The notes beneath the pieces were generated by a model, which was not told the origin of the DNA, did no database searches, and saw nothing but the letters and a program-made list of their open reading frames with translations. DNA of 64,000 nucleotides from positions 6,944,001-7,008,000 of the forward strand of contig NZ_BJHV01000001.1 in NCBI RefSeq assembly GCF_005405925.1, given 5' to 3'. The position numbers and the translations under genes are program-made. Within the stretch, counting starts at the first letter, position 1. The number at the start of each line of letters is the position of its first letter. The stretch comes from Streptomyces antimycoticus (lineage in GTDB: Bacteria > Actinomycetota > Actinomycetes > Streptomycetales > Streptomycetaceae). Positions 36,864 to 45,873 of the stretch are shown piece by piece.

Positions 36864-37972
36864 ATGGCCGATGCCGACAGGGCTCCGGATCCACGGCGGG
36901 CGCAGAGCGCCCGCGAGTTCATCGCCGCGCTGCAGTCGCTCAAGGACTGGTCCCGGCTGACCTACCGGGAGTTGGCCGCACGGGCCGACGCGGTCGGGGA
37001 CATACTGCCGCGCAGCACGATCGCCAATATGCTCGGGCGCACCACGCTGCCCCGCGAGGAGCTGGTCGCGGCCTTCGTACGGGCCTGTGGCGTGGGGCCC
37101 GCGGAGCTCACCGTCTGGCTGGCCGTCCGTAAGGACCTCGCGACGCGCGCCGCCGAACCGGGGGCGGGTCTCCTCGGGGAGGCCGCGGCGGATGCCACCC
37201 CGGTCGAGCCACTTGAGCCTTTCGTCCAGGGCGAGCCCGCATCGCCGACCGCGCCCTCCTCCTCCCGTACGCCCGAGGCGGCCGCCCGGCGCTCTCGTAC
37301 GCCGATGCTGAGCGGCGCGCTCGCGCTGACGGTCGCCGTGGCCGCGACGGCGGCCGTGCTCGTCTGGCGGGCGCACGACGACGGGCGCGGCGAGGGCGAC
37401 GGACCGGACAGGAAGGGCGGGTCCGCGGCGGTCTCCTCGGACGGCCCGGCGCCCGCGCCCGGGAAGTACCGGATCCGGGCCGTCCACTCCTCGCTGTGTC
37501 TGTCCGAACGTCCCCAGGACAAGACCGCCTGGGTCTATCAGGTGCCGTGCGCGGACGTCTTCCCCTCGTTCTCGCTCAAGCGCCTGGACGACGGGCTGTG
37601 GCGGATCGCCACCCTCCACCCGAGCACGGCCCGGGCTGCACCGGAATCATGGGCCAGAGCAAGGCCGAGGGCGCCTGGTTGGGCGACGACTACTGCGAGA
37701 GCCGGGGAGCGGGCGAGGAGTTCCGGCTGGAGGCCGTCGACCGGCCCACCAAGGGATTCCGGCTGAGACCCGCGCACACCGGCCAGTGTCTGGGGCTGCC
37801 CGACGGCACGACCCGGCGCTGGGCCCATGTGGTCCAACTGCCGTGCCGGTCCGGTGCCCCGGGACAGGTCTTCCGCTTCGACCCGGTGGGCTCGGGGGCG
37901 AAGGAGGAGCCCTCGGGGGCGAAGGAGAAGCCCTCCGAGGCGAAGGGAGAGTCCTCCGGCGCGAAGGGATAG
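36864..37972 (+). pseudogene. Membrane-anchored HTH protein with ricin-type lectin domain, frame broken once
   Basis: From the ATG at 36864 (MADADRAPDPRRAQSAREFI) the protein has an XRE-like HTH at about 15-75 (LTYRELAARADAVGDILPRSTIANMLGRTTLPREE), one membrane helix near 145-165 (LALTVAVAATAAVLVW), and an extracellular beta-trefoil-like region starting GKYRIRAVHSSLCLSE. In the written frame this derails after WRIATLHP (about 37620) and stops near 37766. The next frame continues the lectin repeat: EHGPGCTGIMGQSKAEGAWL ... HTGQCLGLPDG ... to 37972. Adding one C in the CCC run at about 37619 restores a protein of about 369 aa. Assembly error or recent mutation. Confidence 0.75.
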
Positions 37973-38062
37973 CCGCGCCGCCGCCGTGCTCCCGCCCCTC
38001 TGATACTGTCCCCGCCTGATCAAGGGGGAACTGGTCAGGGGATGTAAGGAGTTAAGGGCGGG

Positions 38063-39460
38063 ATGCGTGGTTTATGGGGCCGTGTGTGGCAGCGCCGCAC
38101 GCCCCTCGTCGTACTGATGGCGGTGGTGGGGATCGGGGGAACCGTCCTCGCGACCCGGGACAGCGGCGGCGGCCATCTCGCCGCCAACCAGGCCCAGTTG
38201 AGGAAGGCGTGTGACGGCACCCTGCCGTACGGGGACCTCGAACGGCTGGTGCGGGACGAGCGGCCGGGCAAGCTCAGAGAGCACGGCACGATGCTCGCCC
38301 CGGGGCAGGAGAGCCGTTCGTTGCTGGACTGCTCGCTGTCGTGGGGAGACGGCTACGGGGTCACGGTCCATGCCGAGGCGCTGGTGTCCGATGTCCCCCA
38401 GGCCGTCGAGACCCGGGACCTCCTGGAACCGGCCGGTGGCCACGGCACCTTCGTGGCACCGGGCACCACCGGCCAGTACGGGAAGCGGGGAGCCTGGCTG
38501 GTGACCGACTGCCTGGGCGGGCTCGGCGGCCGGGTCCGGCCCACGACCGATCTGTATGTGACGGCCCGGGTGACGGACGGGGCCGACGGGACTGACGGGG
38601 TGGACGAGGCCGACGAGACCGACGCGGCAGACGACGCCGACGAGGCAGACGACGCCGACGAGGCGACGTCGCGGAGCGGCAAGCCGGACCGCGCCACCGC
38701 GCTCCTCGGCTTCCGTACCGCCGTGCAGGTCGCCAACGTCCTCACCAAGGCCCAGCACTGCGGCTCCGGTCCGCTCACGATGCCGAAAACCGTGGTGGAC
38801 ACGGACGAGACCCATGGCGCGCCCGGCCGGGCGCTGCGCAAATGCGCGTGGATCGACGACGCCTCGCTCCCTGGCATCGCCTCCGGCACCTGGACCACCC
38901 TCGGCGATCTGCAGGAATCCACCGGCCTGAGCGCCTGCGCCGGGGAATGGGACGCGGAGAAGAACGCCGGCCGGCGCCCGCGCCCGAAGGAGTGGCAGGT
39001 CACCGAGGTCGAGGCGGCGAGCTGGTCGGGCGTCCTCGGCCGGTCCGCCTACGACTCCTACGAACGCGAGGGTCATGTGCCCGGGTGGGGAGCGCAGGAC
39101 GGCGAAAGCCCCTCGGAGGCCGGTTCCGAGGCGAACTCCGAGGCGGGCTCCGAGGCGGACGCCGATCGTGGTGTGCTGCGGCAGGAGGACCGCGTTTCCT
39201 CCTACGCCGGGCGGCCCCAACTCGCCCTGTGGGCAAGGTCGGTGTGCGGCGGCCGCAGCACCTACCACCGGGTCGCCGTCCTCCCCGAGATCCAGCTCGG
39301 GGACGGTGAGACCGCCGTCATCAGCGGCAAGGACCGCACCAGGCTCTCCGCCACCGCCCGTACGGTCCTGGACCGCTATCTCGACGCCGAGGACGGCTGG
39401 CCCGCGTCGGCGGACTGCCGTGACACCAAGGTGCTCGGGGAGGTGGAGCAGTGGCACTGA
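38063..39460 (+). CDS. Exported or membrane-anchored protein, unknown
   Basis: Protein of 465 aa with a short cytoplasmic start and one helix (TPLVVLMAVVGIGGTVLA), then a long extracellular part. Near the start of that part is LRKACDGTLPYGDLERLV, and later HCGSG and KCAW: Cys residues that probably form disulfides. Two low-complexity acidic stretches occur: VDEADETDAADDADEADDA at about 180 and EANSEAGSEAD at about 355. It overlaps the next gene by 10 bp, and that gene encodes a related protein. Family not recognised. Confidence 0.75.
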   Translation: MRGLWGRVWQRRTPLVVLMAVVGIGGTVLATRDSGGGHLAANQAQLRKACDGTLPYGDLERLVRDERPGKLREHGTMLAPGQESRSLLDCSLSWGDGYGVTVHAEALVSDVPQAVETRDLLEPAGGHGTFVAPGTTGQYGKRGAWLVTDCLGGLGGRVRPTTDLYVTARVTDGADGTDGVDEADETDAADDADEADDADEATSRSGKPDRATALLGFRTAVQVANVLTKAQHCGSGPLTMPKTVVDTDETHGAPGRALRKCAWIDDASLPGIASGTWTTLGDLQESTGLSACAGEWDAEKNAGRRPRPKEWQVTEVEAASWSGVLGRSAYDSYEREGHVPGWGAQDGESPSEAGSEANSEAGSEADADRGVLRQEDRVSSYAGRPQLALWARSVCGGRSTYHRVAVLPEIQLGDGETAVISGKDRTRLSATARTVLDRYLDAEDGWPASADCRDTKVLGEVEQWH

Positions 39461-40623
39461 CCCGACCCACACTCACCCGGCGCCGGGTCCGGGCCCTGGC
39501 GGCCGTCGCGGTGGCGCTGGCCGTCCTCACCGGAGCGATCCTCTGGTTCGCGGGCAGCGAGGACCGGGCGCTGGACGGGGCCTGCGACGGGGTGCTTCCG
39601 GTCGGCGAGGTCCGCACGGTGCTCGGCGAGGACGCCGCACTGGACGTGACCAACCGCACCGAGGGCGCCTTCGGCGACAAGGCCGCCAAAAGCGGCGACA
39701 GGACAGCCAAAAGCGGCGGCAAGCGGGCCAACAACCTGTCCGTCCGCTGCCGGATCGCCGCCGAGGGCACCGGCCACATCGCCGTCACCATCGCAGGCTC
39801 GCCCCGCCCCCGCGCCGAGTACGGATACGGCGAGCTCTACGCCGCCCTACCCGCGAGCCACACGCTTCCCGTCCCCCTCGGCCACGGCTGGTCCGGCCTC
39901 TTCGCCACCGACACCGCACGGCTCGGCGACGCCGAGGACGGTACGGCCACCACCGCAGTCCTGCTCGACTGCGCCCGGCGCGGCGACAGCCTGCTGATCA
40001 CCGTCGAGACCGCGCTGCGCGGCGCCCCCACCCTCGACGACCCCGCCACCCGCCCCGACTTCGTCCGCACCGCCACCGCCACCGCCGAGGCGGCCAACGA
40101 TCACTGGGGCTGCGGCGCCCGCCTGGGCACACCCGTCCGTACGGTCGGCCTGCCGGTGAACGAGGACGAGTACGAACCGCTGCTCGGCGCCAAGGGCACC
40201 TGCGCGGCCGTCCCCACGGCCTCCCGCTCCGCCGTCTCCACGGCCCGCGAGACCGCCCGCGACCGCGCACCGCGCGAGAGCTGCGTCCTCGGCACGCGGG
40301 ACGGCTCACCGCTCTACCGTCTTGAGGCGTACTACGGCCCGTACGCGGAGGACGCCCGCTCCCAGTACACCCGGGACTACGACTACGAGAACGTGACCCC
40401 CGCCGAGAAGCCCGCCGGTCGGCTCGGCCAGAGCGCCTACTGGGCCGGCGCCACCTGCCCGCGCGGCGCCGAGTCCGCCCTCTACCTCATCCGCGCCGCC
40501 GACGCCGACGGCGAAACCCGCCGCCGCCCCGACCTCGCCTACGAACGCGCCGCGCTGGCGGCTTTCGCCGCCGCTTCGGCCACCCACCATGGCTGCGCGG
40601 CGCCGAGCCTGCCCAAGGGCTGA
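39451..40623 (+). CDS. Exported protein, paralogue of the preceding one
   Basis: Protein of 390 aa: one N-terminal helix (ALAAVAVALAVLTGAILWF), then an extracellular part that begins LDGACDGVLPVGEVRTVLGE, echoing ACDGTLPYGDLERLV of the upstream protein, and later HWGCGARLG. A Lys/Ser/Asp-rich insert FGDKAAKSGDRTAKSGGK lies near 75-92. The 10-bp overlap implies coupled translation. Together with the membrane HTH-lectin gene just upstream this could be a surface-sensing unit (inference only). Confidence 0.75.
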   Translation: MALTRPTLTRRRVRALAAVAVALAVLTGAILWFAGSEDRALDGACDGVLPVGEVRTVLGEDAALDVTNRTEGAFGDKAAKSGDRTAKSGGKRANNLSVRCRIAAEGTGHIAVTIAGSPRPRAEYGYGELYAALPASHTLPVPLGHGWSGLFATDTARLGDAEDGTATTAVLLDCARRGDSLLITVETALRGAPTLDDPATRPDFVRTATATAEAANDHWGCGARLGTPVRTVGLPVNEDEYEPLLGAKGTCAAVPTASRSAVSTARETARDRAPRESCVLGTRDGSPLYRLEAYYGPYAEDARSQYTRDYDYENVTPAEKPAGRLGQSAYWAGATCPRGAESALYLIRAADADGETRRRPDLAYERAALAAFAAASATHHGCAAPSLPKG

Positions 40624-40690
40624 ACCACGGGCCGACGAACCGGGGATGTCCGGCCGGACTGTGCCGCCTGCGGCGGGCTGTTCCCCTCCC

Positions 40691-41118
40691 CGCCCCTTCC
40701 CGTAACTGGGGCTCTGCCCCAGCCCCCCGGTAGCGGGATTGGGCGGGCGGGCATCTCGCCTCCCCGCCCCCTGCCGGGGCATCGATACGGCGGCTCCGTC
40801 GCGTGGTGGGGCTCCGCTGCTGGGGTCGCTTCGCCGCCTTTTCCCGTGCCTGGGGCTCTGCCCCAGCTTCCGGTAATGGGAGCGGGCGGGCATCTGGCCT
40901 CCCCGCTCCTTGCGGGGTCATCGATATGGCGGTTCCGTCGCGTGGTGGGGCTCCGCTGCTGGGGTCGCTTCGTCGCCTTTTCCCGTGCCTGGGGCTCTGC
41001 CTCAGCTCCCGGCAATGGGAGCGGGCGGGCGGGCATTTCGCCTCCCCGCCCCTGCCGGGGCATCGATACGGCGACTCCGCCGCGTGGCGGGGCTCCGCCC
41101 CTGGGGTCCAGGGGCGGA
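40691..41118. repeat. Tandem intergenic repeat of about 140 bp
   Basis: Full units at 40780-40918 (139 bp) and 40919-41060 (142 bp), a partial one before (40691-40779) and one after (41061-41118). Each full unit begins CATCGATA and holds a CTGGGGCTCTGCCCCAG-type hairpin. About 85-90 percent identical by eye. It fills the 568-bp gap between convergent genes; no gene seen. Confidence 0.85.
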
Positions 41119-41121
41119 GCC
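41091..41121. terminator. Strong hairpin between convergent genes
   Basis: GGCTCCGCCCCTGG / CCAGGGGCGGAGCC, a 14-bp perfect stem with a 3-nt loop, at the end of the tandem repeat and 70 bp beyond the permease stop codon. Confidence 0.7.
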
Positions 41122-41191
41122 TCTGGTATCGGGAAGGGGCGGGGAGGGGAAGACAGTACCGCCGGGCACCCCCGTAGCCGCGGCGCCGCCG

Positions 41192-42085
41192 TCATCCCTT
41201 GACGGCGCCGCCCAGGGCGAAGCCGCCGCCCAGGCGGCGGGAGATCAGGACGTAGAGCAGGAGCACGGGCGTCGAGTAGAGGATCGAGAAGGCGGCCAGC
41301 TGGCCGTAGACGACCTGGCCGTAGTTGCCGAAGAAGGTGAAGATCGAGACGGACGCGGGGAGTTGTTCGGGGGAGAGCAGGAGCATGAAGGGGACGAAGA
41401 AGTTGCCCCACATCATGATGAAGCTGTAGATCATGACCACCGTGATGCCCGGGCCCATCAGCGGCAGGATCACCCGGGTCAGGCTCTGCAGCCAGGACGC
41501 GCCGTCGGTCCAGGCGGCCTCTTCCAGGATCACCGGCACGCCGTCCATGAAGTTCTTCATCAGCCAGACGGCGAAGGGGAGTTGGGAGGCGGCGAGGAAG
41601 AGCGCCGTGCCGGACATGGTGTCGATGAGGTCCACCTGGACGAAGAGTCCGTAGACCGGAACCATGATCGCGGTGATCGGCAGACAGGTGGTGAAGAGCA
41701 CCGTCAGCAGATACGGGCGTACGACGCGGGAGCGGAAGCGGGAGAGGGGATAGGCGGCCAGCGCGGCGCAGGCGACGGTGAGGATGGTGGCGCCGCCGCA
41801 CAGGAGCAGGCTGTTGAGCATCGGCGTGAAGGTGATCTCGTCTGTCCACACCGCCGAGAAGTTGTCCAGCGTGGGCGAGCCGGGCGCCGAGACCCGGAGG
41901 GTGGCGTCGCTGTCGACGGAGGCCAGGACCAGCCAGGCGAGCGGGAGCAGAAACGCGGCCGCGATGAGCAGCAGCGCGGCGTCGGCGGCCAGTCGGCGGC
42001 GTCGGCTCGGGGACCAGCGGGGGCGCGGGCGGGATGTGGCGGAGCCGGGCCATGGGCGGGCGGGGCGGGCGGAGAGCGTGGACAA
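41192..42085 (-). CDS. Sugar ABC transporter permease (MalG type)
   Basis: Protein of 297 aa with about six helices and the permease signature EEAAWTDGASWLQSLTRVILPLMGPGI, the EAA loop that contacts the ATPase. The start is a TTG at 42085 with AGGAGG seven bases upstream. It is the second permease expected for a carbohydrate ABC importer, yet its partners (first permease at 55143-56060, binding protein at 56069-57445) are 13 kb away on the same strand. The 13 bp that contain its Shine-Dalgarno are repeated at the end of the first permease gene. It is probably cut off from its operon promoter. Confidence 0.9.
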   Translation of the reverse strand: MSTLSARPARPWPGSATSRPRPRWSPSRRRRLAADAALLLIAAAFLLPLAWLVLASVDSDATLRVSAPGSPTLDNFSAVWTDEITFTPMLNSLLLCGGATILTVACAALAAYPLSRFRSRVVRPYLLTVLFTTCLPITAIMVPVYGLFVQVDLIDTMSGTALFLAASQLPFAVWLMKNFMDGVPVILEEAAWTDGASWLQSLTRVILPLMGPGITVVMIYSFIMMWGNFFVPFMLLLSPEQLPASVSIFTFFGNYGQVVYGQLAAFSILYSTPVLLLYVLISRRLGGGFALGGAVKG

Positions 42086-42090
42086 CCTCG

Positions 42091-42103
42091 GACCTCCTCG
42101 CGC
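42091..42103. repeat. 13-bp direct repeat, left border of accessory segment
   Basis: GACCTCCTCGCGC, identical to 55146-55158. It includes the Shine-Dalgarno of the MalG-type permease, and at the other site it encodes the last residues of the MalF-type permease. Confidence 0.7.
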
Positions 42104-42214
42104 GCTTGCGAGCGCAGTCGATCAGCGTGCCGTCCATGAAACCGGTTGCGGCTCGCGTTGGGGAAGACGCGTGCGTGGTTCGCTCGACCTAGGGGATGGG
42201 CTCACGGGCTCGCC

Positions 42215-43486
42215 TTAGGGCCTCCGCGGGGCGATCGTCACCGGCTGGTCGTTCCGTAGCTGGTCGAAGAGGCGCCTCGCCTGCGTCACGTTCCACTGCA
42301 CGGCGCTGCCCTTGGAGGTCCGGAGGTTGGTGTTGGACACCGGGACGTTGAGCTGCCTGCCGTTGCCCGAGGTGACGCCCTTCATCGCCTCGAACAGGGA
42401 CATCAGGTTCCGCAGGCCCATGTCCTTGTCCACGATGAGCGTGTCCAGCCCCGCGCGCACGGTCGGGAAGGCCGCGAACGGGTTGGCCAGGACGCCCGGT
42501 GTGGCGGCCTTGTCGGCGAGGGCGGCCAGGAACTTCTGCTGGTTCTGGGTGCGGCCCAGGTCGCCCTTGGCCTCCTGCTTGCGCTGGCGGACGAAGGCGA
42601 GGGCCTCGGCGCCGTCGAGGGTGTGGCAGCCCTTCTGCAGATCCAGCCCGGATTTGGGGTCCTTGATGTCGCGGTCCACGCACATCCGTACGCCGCCGAC
42701 CGCGTCCACCACGTCCACGAATCCGGAGAAGCCGATCTCCGCGTAGTGGTCGATGCGCAGCCCCGTGTTGCGCTCGATGGTCGAGACGAGGAGATCGGGG
42801 CCGCCCATCGAGTACGCCGCGTTCAGCTTGTTCCGGGACGGGGCGAAGGTCCTGCCGGTGTCGGGGCGGAGGAACCCCGGGACGGTCACCCAGGAGTCAC
42901 GCGGCAGGCTCATCATCGTGGTGCCGTTGGAGCCGGTGTGCAGCACCATCATCGAGTCGGTGCGGCGGCCCTCGGCCGAGCCGGTGCGCAGGTTCTTCCT
43001 GGCCTGCTCGGAGAGGCCCTCCCGGCTGTCGGAGCCCACGATGAGGTAGTTGGTGCCCTTGCCCGGCGGTGGGCGGTCCGGTGATTTGCCGAGGTCGACC
43101 TCGCGGTTGAGCTGGGTGTCGGCCCAGACGTAGGCGCCGCCGGAGGCGAGGAGCAGCGCGGAGACGGTCACGATGGCCAGCCGGGTGATCCGGCGGCGCC
43201 GGCTGAGCGGCTCCTTGGGGGCGCGGCGCCGGACGGTGGGAGTGGGGGTGGGGTTGGGTTCGGGCGTGGTGGGGGTGAATGCGGGGGTGGCCAGGGTCTC
43301 CTCGCCCCTGCGGTACGGGGCGGGTTTCGTCGGGACGCCTGGGGTTCCCTGCGCGGGCATGCCCTGGGTGGTCCCCTGCACGGGGGTCCCCTGCACGGGG
43401 ATGCTCTGCGTCTCCGCCGTGGAGATGTCCCAGGCCCGCCCCGACGGCCGGTTCGCGGCGGCCCACCCGTCCAACCGATCGCTCAT
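42215..43486 (-). CDS. LytR-CpsA-Psr family glycopolymer transferase
   Basis: LCP protein of 423 aa. Such enzymes attach teichoic-acid-like or other glycopolymers to peptidoglycan at the outer face of the membrane. A Pro/Thr-rich cytoplasmic N-terminus is followed by one helix (ITRLAIVTVSALLLASGGAYVWA), then the LCP core with NYLIVGSDSREGL, RRTDSMMVLHTG, SLPRDSWV, NAAYSMGGPDLLVSTIERNTGLRIDHYAEIGFSGFVDVVDAVGGVRMCV and LAFVRQRK, which include the conserved Arg/Asp ligands. The ATG at 43486 fits the conserved start MSDRLDGWAAANRP. It neighbours a glycosyltransferase, in keeping with cell-wall glycopolymer work. Confidence 0.93.
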   Translation of the reverse strand: MSDRLDGWAAANRPSGRAWDISTAETQSIPVQGTPVQGTTQGMPAQGTPGVPTKPAPYRRGEETLATPAFTPTTPEPNPTPTPTVRRRAPKEPLSRRRRITRLAIVTVSALLLASGGAYVWADTQLNREVDLGKSPDRPPPGKGTNYLIVGSDSREGLSEQARKNLRTGSAEGRRTDSMMVLHTGSNGTTMMSLPRDSWVTVPGFLRPDTGRTFAPSRNKLNAAYSMGGPDLLVSTIERNTGLRIDHYAEIGFSGFVDVVDAVGGVRMCVDRDIKDPKSGLDLQKGCHTLDGAEALAFVRQRKQEAKGDLGRTQNQQKFLAALADKAATPGVLANPFAAFPTVRAGLDTLIVDKDMGLRNLMSLFEAMKGVTSGNGRQLNVPVSNTNLRTSKGSAVQWNVTQARRLFDQLRNDQPVTIAPRRP

Positions 43487-43583
43487 GGGCGCAGTCTGCC
43501 CACCGGCCGGAGGGGCCCGCCGTCGGTTCATAGAGCTATGACAACTTCGGTGCCGCGTTGAACGCGGACCCGGTCGCCGTACG

Positions 43584-45704
43584 TCACTTCGACGTCAGGC
43601 TCCGGTACGCGGGCGCCTCGCCCAGCGCCTGGGCGGCCGTTCCCGAGCGCTGGATGCGGTGCCACCGCAGCCGCGTCCCGAGCAGGAGGGCGACCACGGA
43701 CTGGATGACCACCAGATACATCAACTGCCGGTAGACGAAGAGCTGGAACGGCAGCGACCACAGCGCCCGCATCCGCTCACCGTCCAGCCGCAGCGCGTAT
43801 CCGGCGCAGACCATCTGGATCGCGAGATAGCCGAACCACACCCCGGCCGCCTGCCCCGGGTCCAGGAAGAGCGCACCGTACAGCGCGAAGAGGTCGATCA
43901 CGGGCGCCAGCAGCGGCAGCAGCACCTGGAAGAGCGTGAGATAGCTGAGCCCCCGGCGGCCGAACCGTCCCACCGAGCCCAGGGAGACCACCGCGCGGCG
44001 GTGTTTCCACATGGCCTGGAGGGTGCCGTATCCCCAGCGGTAGCGCTGGCGCCAGAGCTGGCGCAGGGAGGTGGGCACCTCGGTCCAGGCGACGGCGGTC
44101 TCCTCGTACACCACCCGCCAGCCCGCCCGCCATAGCGCCATGGTCAGGTCGGTGTCCTCGGCGAGGGTGTCCTCGCTGACGCCGCCGACGCCCATCAGCG
44201 CGTCCCGCCGGAAGGCCCCGATGGCGCCGGGCACGGTCGGCATGCACTCCAGCACCTCGAACATCCGCCGGTCGAGGTTGAAGCCGAAGACGTACTCCAG
44301 GTGCTGCCACCGGCCCAGCAGGCTGCGCCGGTTGCCGACCTTGGTGTTTCCGCTGACCGCGCCGATGGCCGGGTGGGCGAGGGGCTGGATGAGCTGGTGG
44401 ACGGCGTCCGGTTCGAAGACGGTGTCGGCGTCGACCATCACCACGATGTCGTGCCGGGTGTGGGCGAGCCCGGTGTTGAGGGCGGCGGCCTTGCCCGCGT
44501 TGGGCTGGCGGACCACCAGCACCCGGGGGTCGTTGACGCTCGCGGCGATATCGGCCGTACGGTCCGTCGAGCCGTCGTCGATCACGACGATCTGCAGGCG
44601 CTGATGGGTGGAGGCGAGCAGCGAACGGATGGTGGCCTCGATGCCCGCCTCCTCGTTGTACGCGGGGATGAGCACCGTCACCGGCTCGTTGACCTGCTTC
44701 CCGGGCCGGAAGCGGGTGAGCCGCCGGACATGGGTGCGGGCGAACAGCACGAGCATCAGCAGCCGCAGCACCCCCAGCGCCCCCGCGATCCCCAGCACCC
44801 AGGTCATGGTGGACACGAAGCCGCGGCCGATGGCCGCGACCCAGATCAGCGCCTTGCCCTCCCAGCGTTCGAGGCCGGAGACCGGCACGTCGACCGGGGG
44901 CACGCCGAGCCCGCCGGTCACCGTGGTGAACTTCTTCGCCCGCGGGTCCTTCAGCAGCTTCTCGGTCTCCTGATACGCGGTGTCGGTCTGGCTGAACTGC
45001 CGGACCACCCCCTGCGCGGGCTTCTTGGCCGACCGGTCGGCGGCAACCAGCGCGTACCCCTCCTCGGCGACCCGCCGCGCGGCCTGCCACTCGTCGCCGC
45101 ACAGCGTGTCCACATCGGTGGTCAGCGGCAGCCGGAGCAGCCGGGGCTGGACCCCCACGGAGCCCGCCAGCGCAGACTCGGTGAGGGACAGCTCCATCCG
45201 GGAGCGGCTGGGGGAGGCGGTGCCCATGTCGGCGCCGGTGTAGGTGTTCGACCCGAGCTCATGGCCCTCGGCGCGGATCCGGCGTACGAGGTCGGGGTAC
45301 TGCGCCGCCTTGGCGCCGGATACGAAGAACGTGGCCCGCGCGTCGTACCTACGCAGCAGGTCCAGCAGGCGCGGGGTCTGGACGGGGTCGGGCCCGCCGT
45401 CGTAGGTGAGCGCGACGGTTCCGGCGGGCATGCTCACGGTCCGCACCTGTTCGCCGTTGATCTGCACCACCGGCCCACCGTCGGCCAGCGCCTGCGGCAC
45501 CGGGCTGGTGCAGGGCCGCCGCGCCTTCGCCGCGTCGACCTCATGGGTCGTCCAGCCCTGGAACATCAGCAGGCCGAACATGACGGGAAGGACGAGGAGC
45601 AGAAGCAGCCAGTGCGCGCGCGGGTCACGGGACCGCTTGTGCCGCCCTCCTCGGGCCACGTGGCTGGATTCCTGGCGCTTTTTCGACTGGTTGCCCTCAA
45701 ACAT
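43584..45704 (-). CDS. Degenerate polysaccharide deacetylase fused to family-2 glycosyltransferase
   Basis: Protein of about 706 aa. An N-terminal anchor helix (WLLLLLVLPVMFGLLMFQGW) is followed by a NodB-type deacetylase fold (about 85-270), then a GT2 processive transferase (about 325-560) with VLIPAYNEEAGIEATIRSL, VIDDGSTDRT, MVDADTV, EDTDLTMALW and the product motif QRYRW, then membrane helices to the end. The deacetylase motifs are degraded: TYDGGPD where TFDDGP is expected and SNTYTG where HTxxH is expected, so the metal site is lost. It probably makes or moves a surface glycan. An in-frame GTG at 45716 is an alternative start. Confidence 0.88.
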   Translation of the reverse strand: MFEGNQSKKRQESSHVARGGRHKRSRDPRAHWLLLLLVLPVMFGLLMFQGWTTHEVDAAKARRPCTSPVPQALADGGPVVQINGEQVRTVSMPAGTVALTYDGGPDPVQTPRLLDLLRRYDARATFFVSGAKAAQYPDLVRRIRAEGHELGSNTYTGADMGTASPSRSRMELSLTESALAGSVGVQPRLLRLPLTTDVDTLCGDEWQAARRVAEEGYALVAADRSAKKPAQGVVRQFSQTDTAYQETEKLLKDPRAKKFTTVTGGLGVPPVDVPVSGLERWEGKALIWVAAIGRGFVSTMTWVLGIAGALGVLRLLMLVLFARTHVRRLTRFRPGKQVNEPVTVLIPAYNEEAGIEATIRSLLASTHQRLQIVVIDDGSTDRTADIAASVNDPRVLVVRQPNAGKAAALNTGLAHTRHDIVVMVDADTVFEPDAVHQLIQPLAHPAIGAVSGNTKVGNRRSLLGRWQHLEYVFGFNLDRRMFEVLECMPTVPGAIGAFRRDALMGVGGVSEDTLAEDTDLTMALWRAGWRVVYEETAVAWTEVPTSLRQLWRQRYRWGYGTLQAMWKHRRAVVSLGSVGRFGRRGLSYLTLFQVLLPLLAPVIDLFALYGALFLDPGQAAGVWFGYLAIQMVCAGYALRLDGERMRALWSLPFQLFVYRQLMYLVVIQSVVALLLGTRLRWHRIQRSGTAAQALGEAPAYRSLTSK

Positions 45705-45873
45705 GGTTGGTCGCACGGTAGTTGGGGGGCGCCGAGCGGGTCCGGCGATGCAGCGCGAATGGATAAGAATTCCCGGGTCGCCCCCCGCCGCGCCGCCGCA
45801 TCACGTAGTGGGATCCGTGGTGCGCGCGCGAAAGCGGCCGCCTCCGCGAGGTGGCTCTGCTTGACTGACGCCC

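Noticed and set aside
40539..42137. Long minus-strand frame over the 140-bp repeats and the MalG-type permease
   Set aside because: It is a shifted reading of the permease gene extended by repeats; the permease frame has the helices and EAA loop.
43584..45704. Call as an active polysaccharide deacetylase
   Set aside because: The metal-binding Asp and His residues of the two core motifs are replaced.
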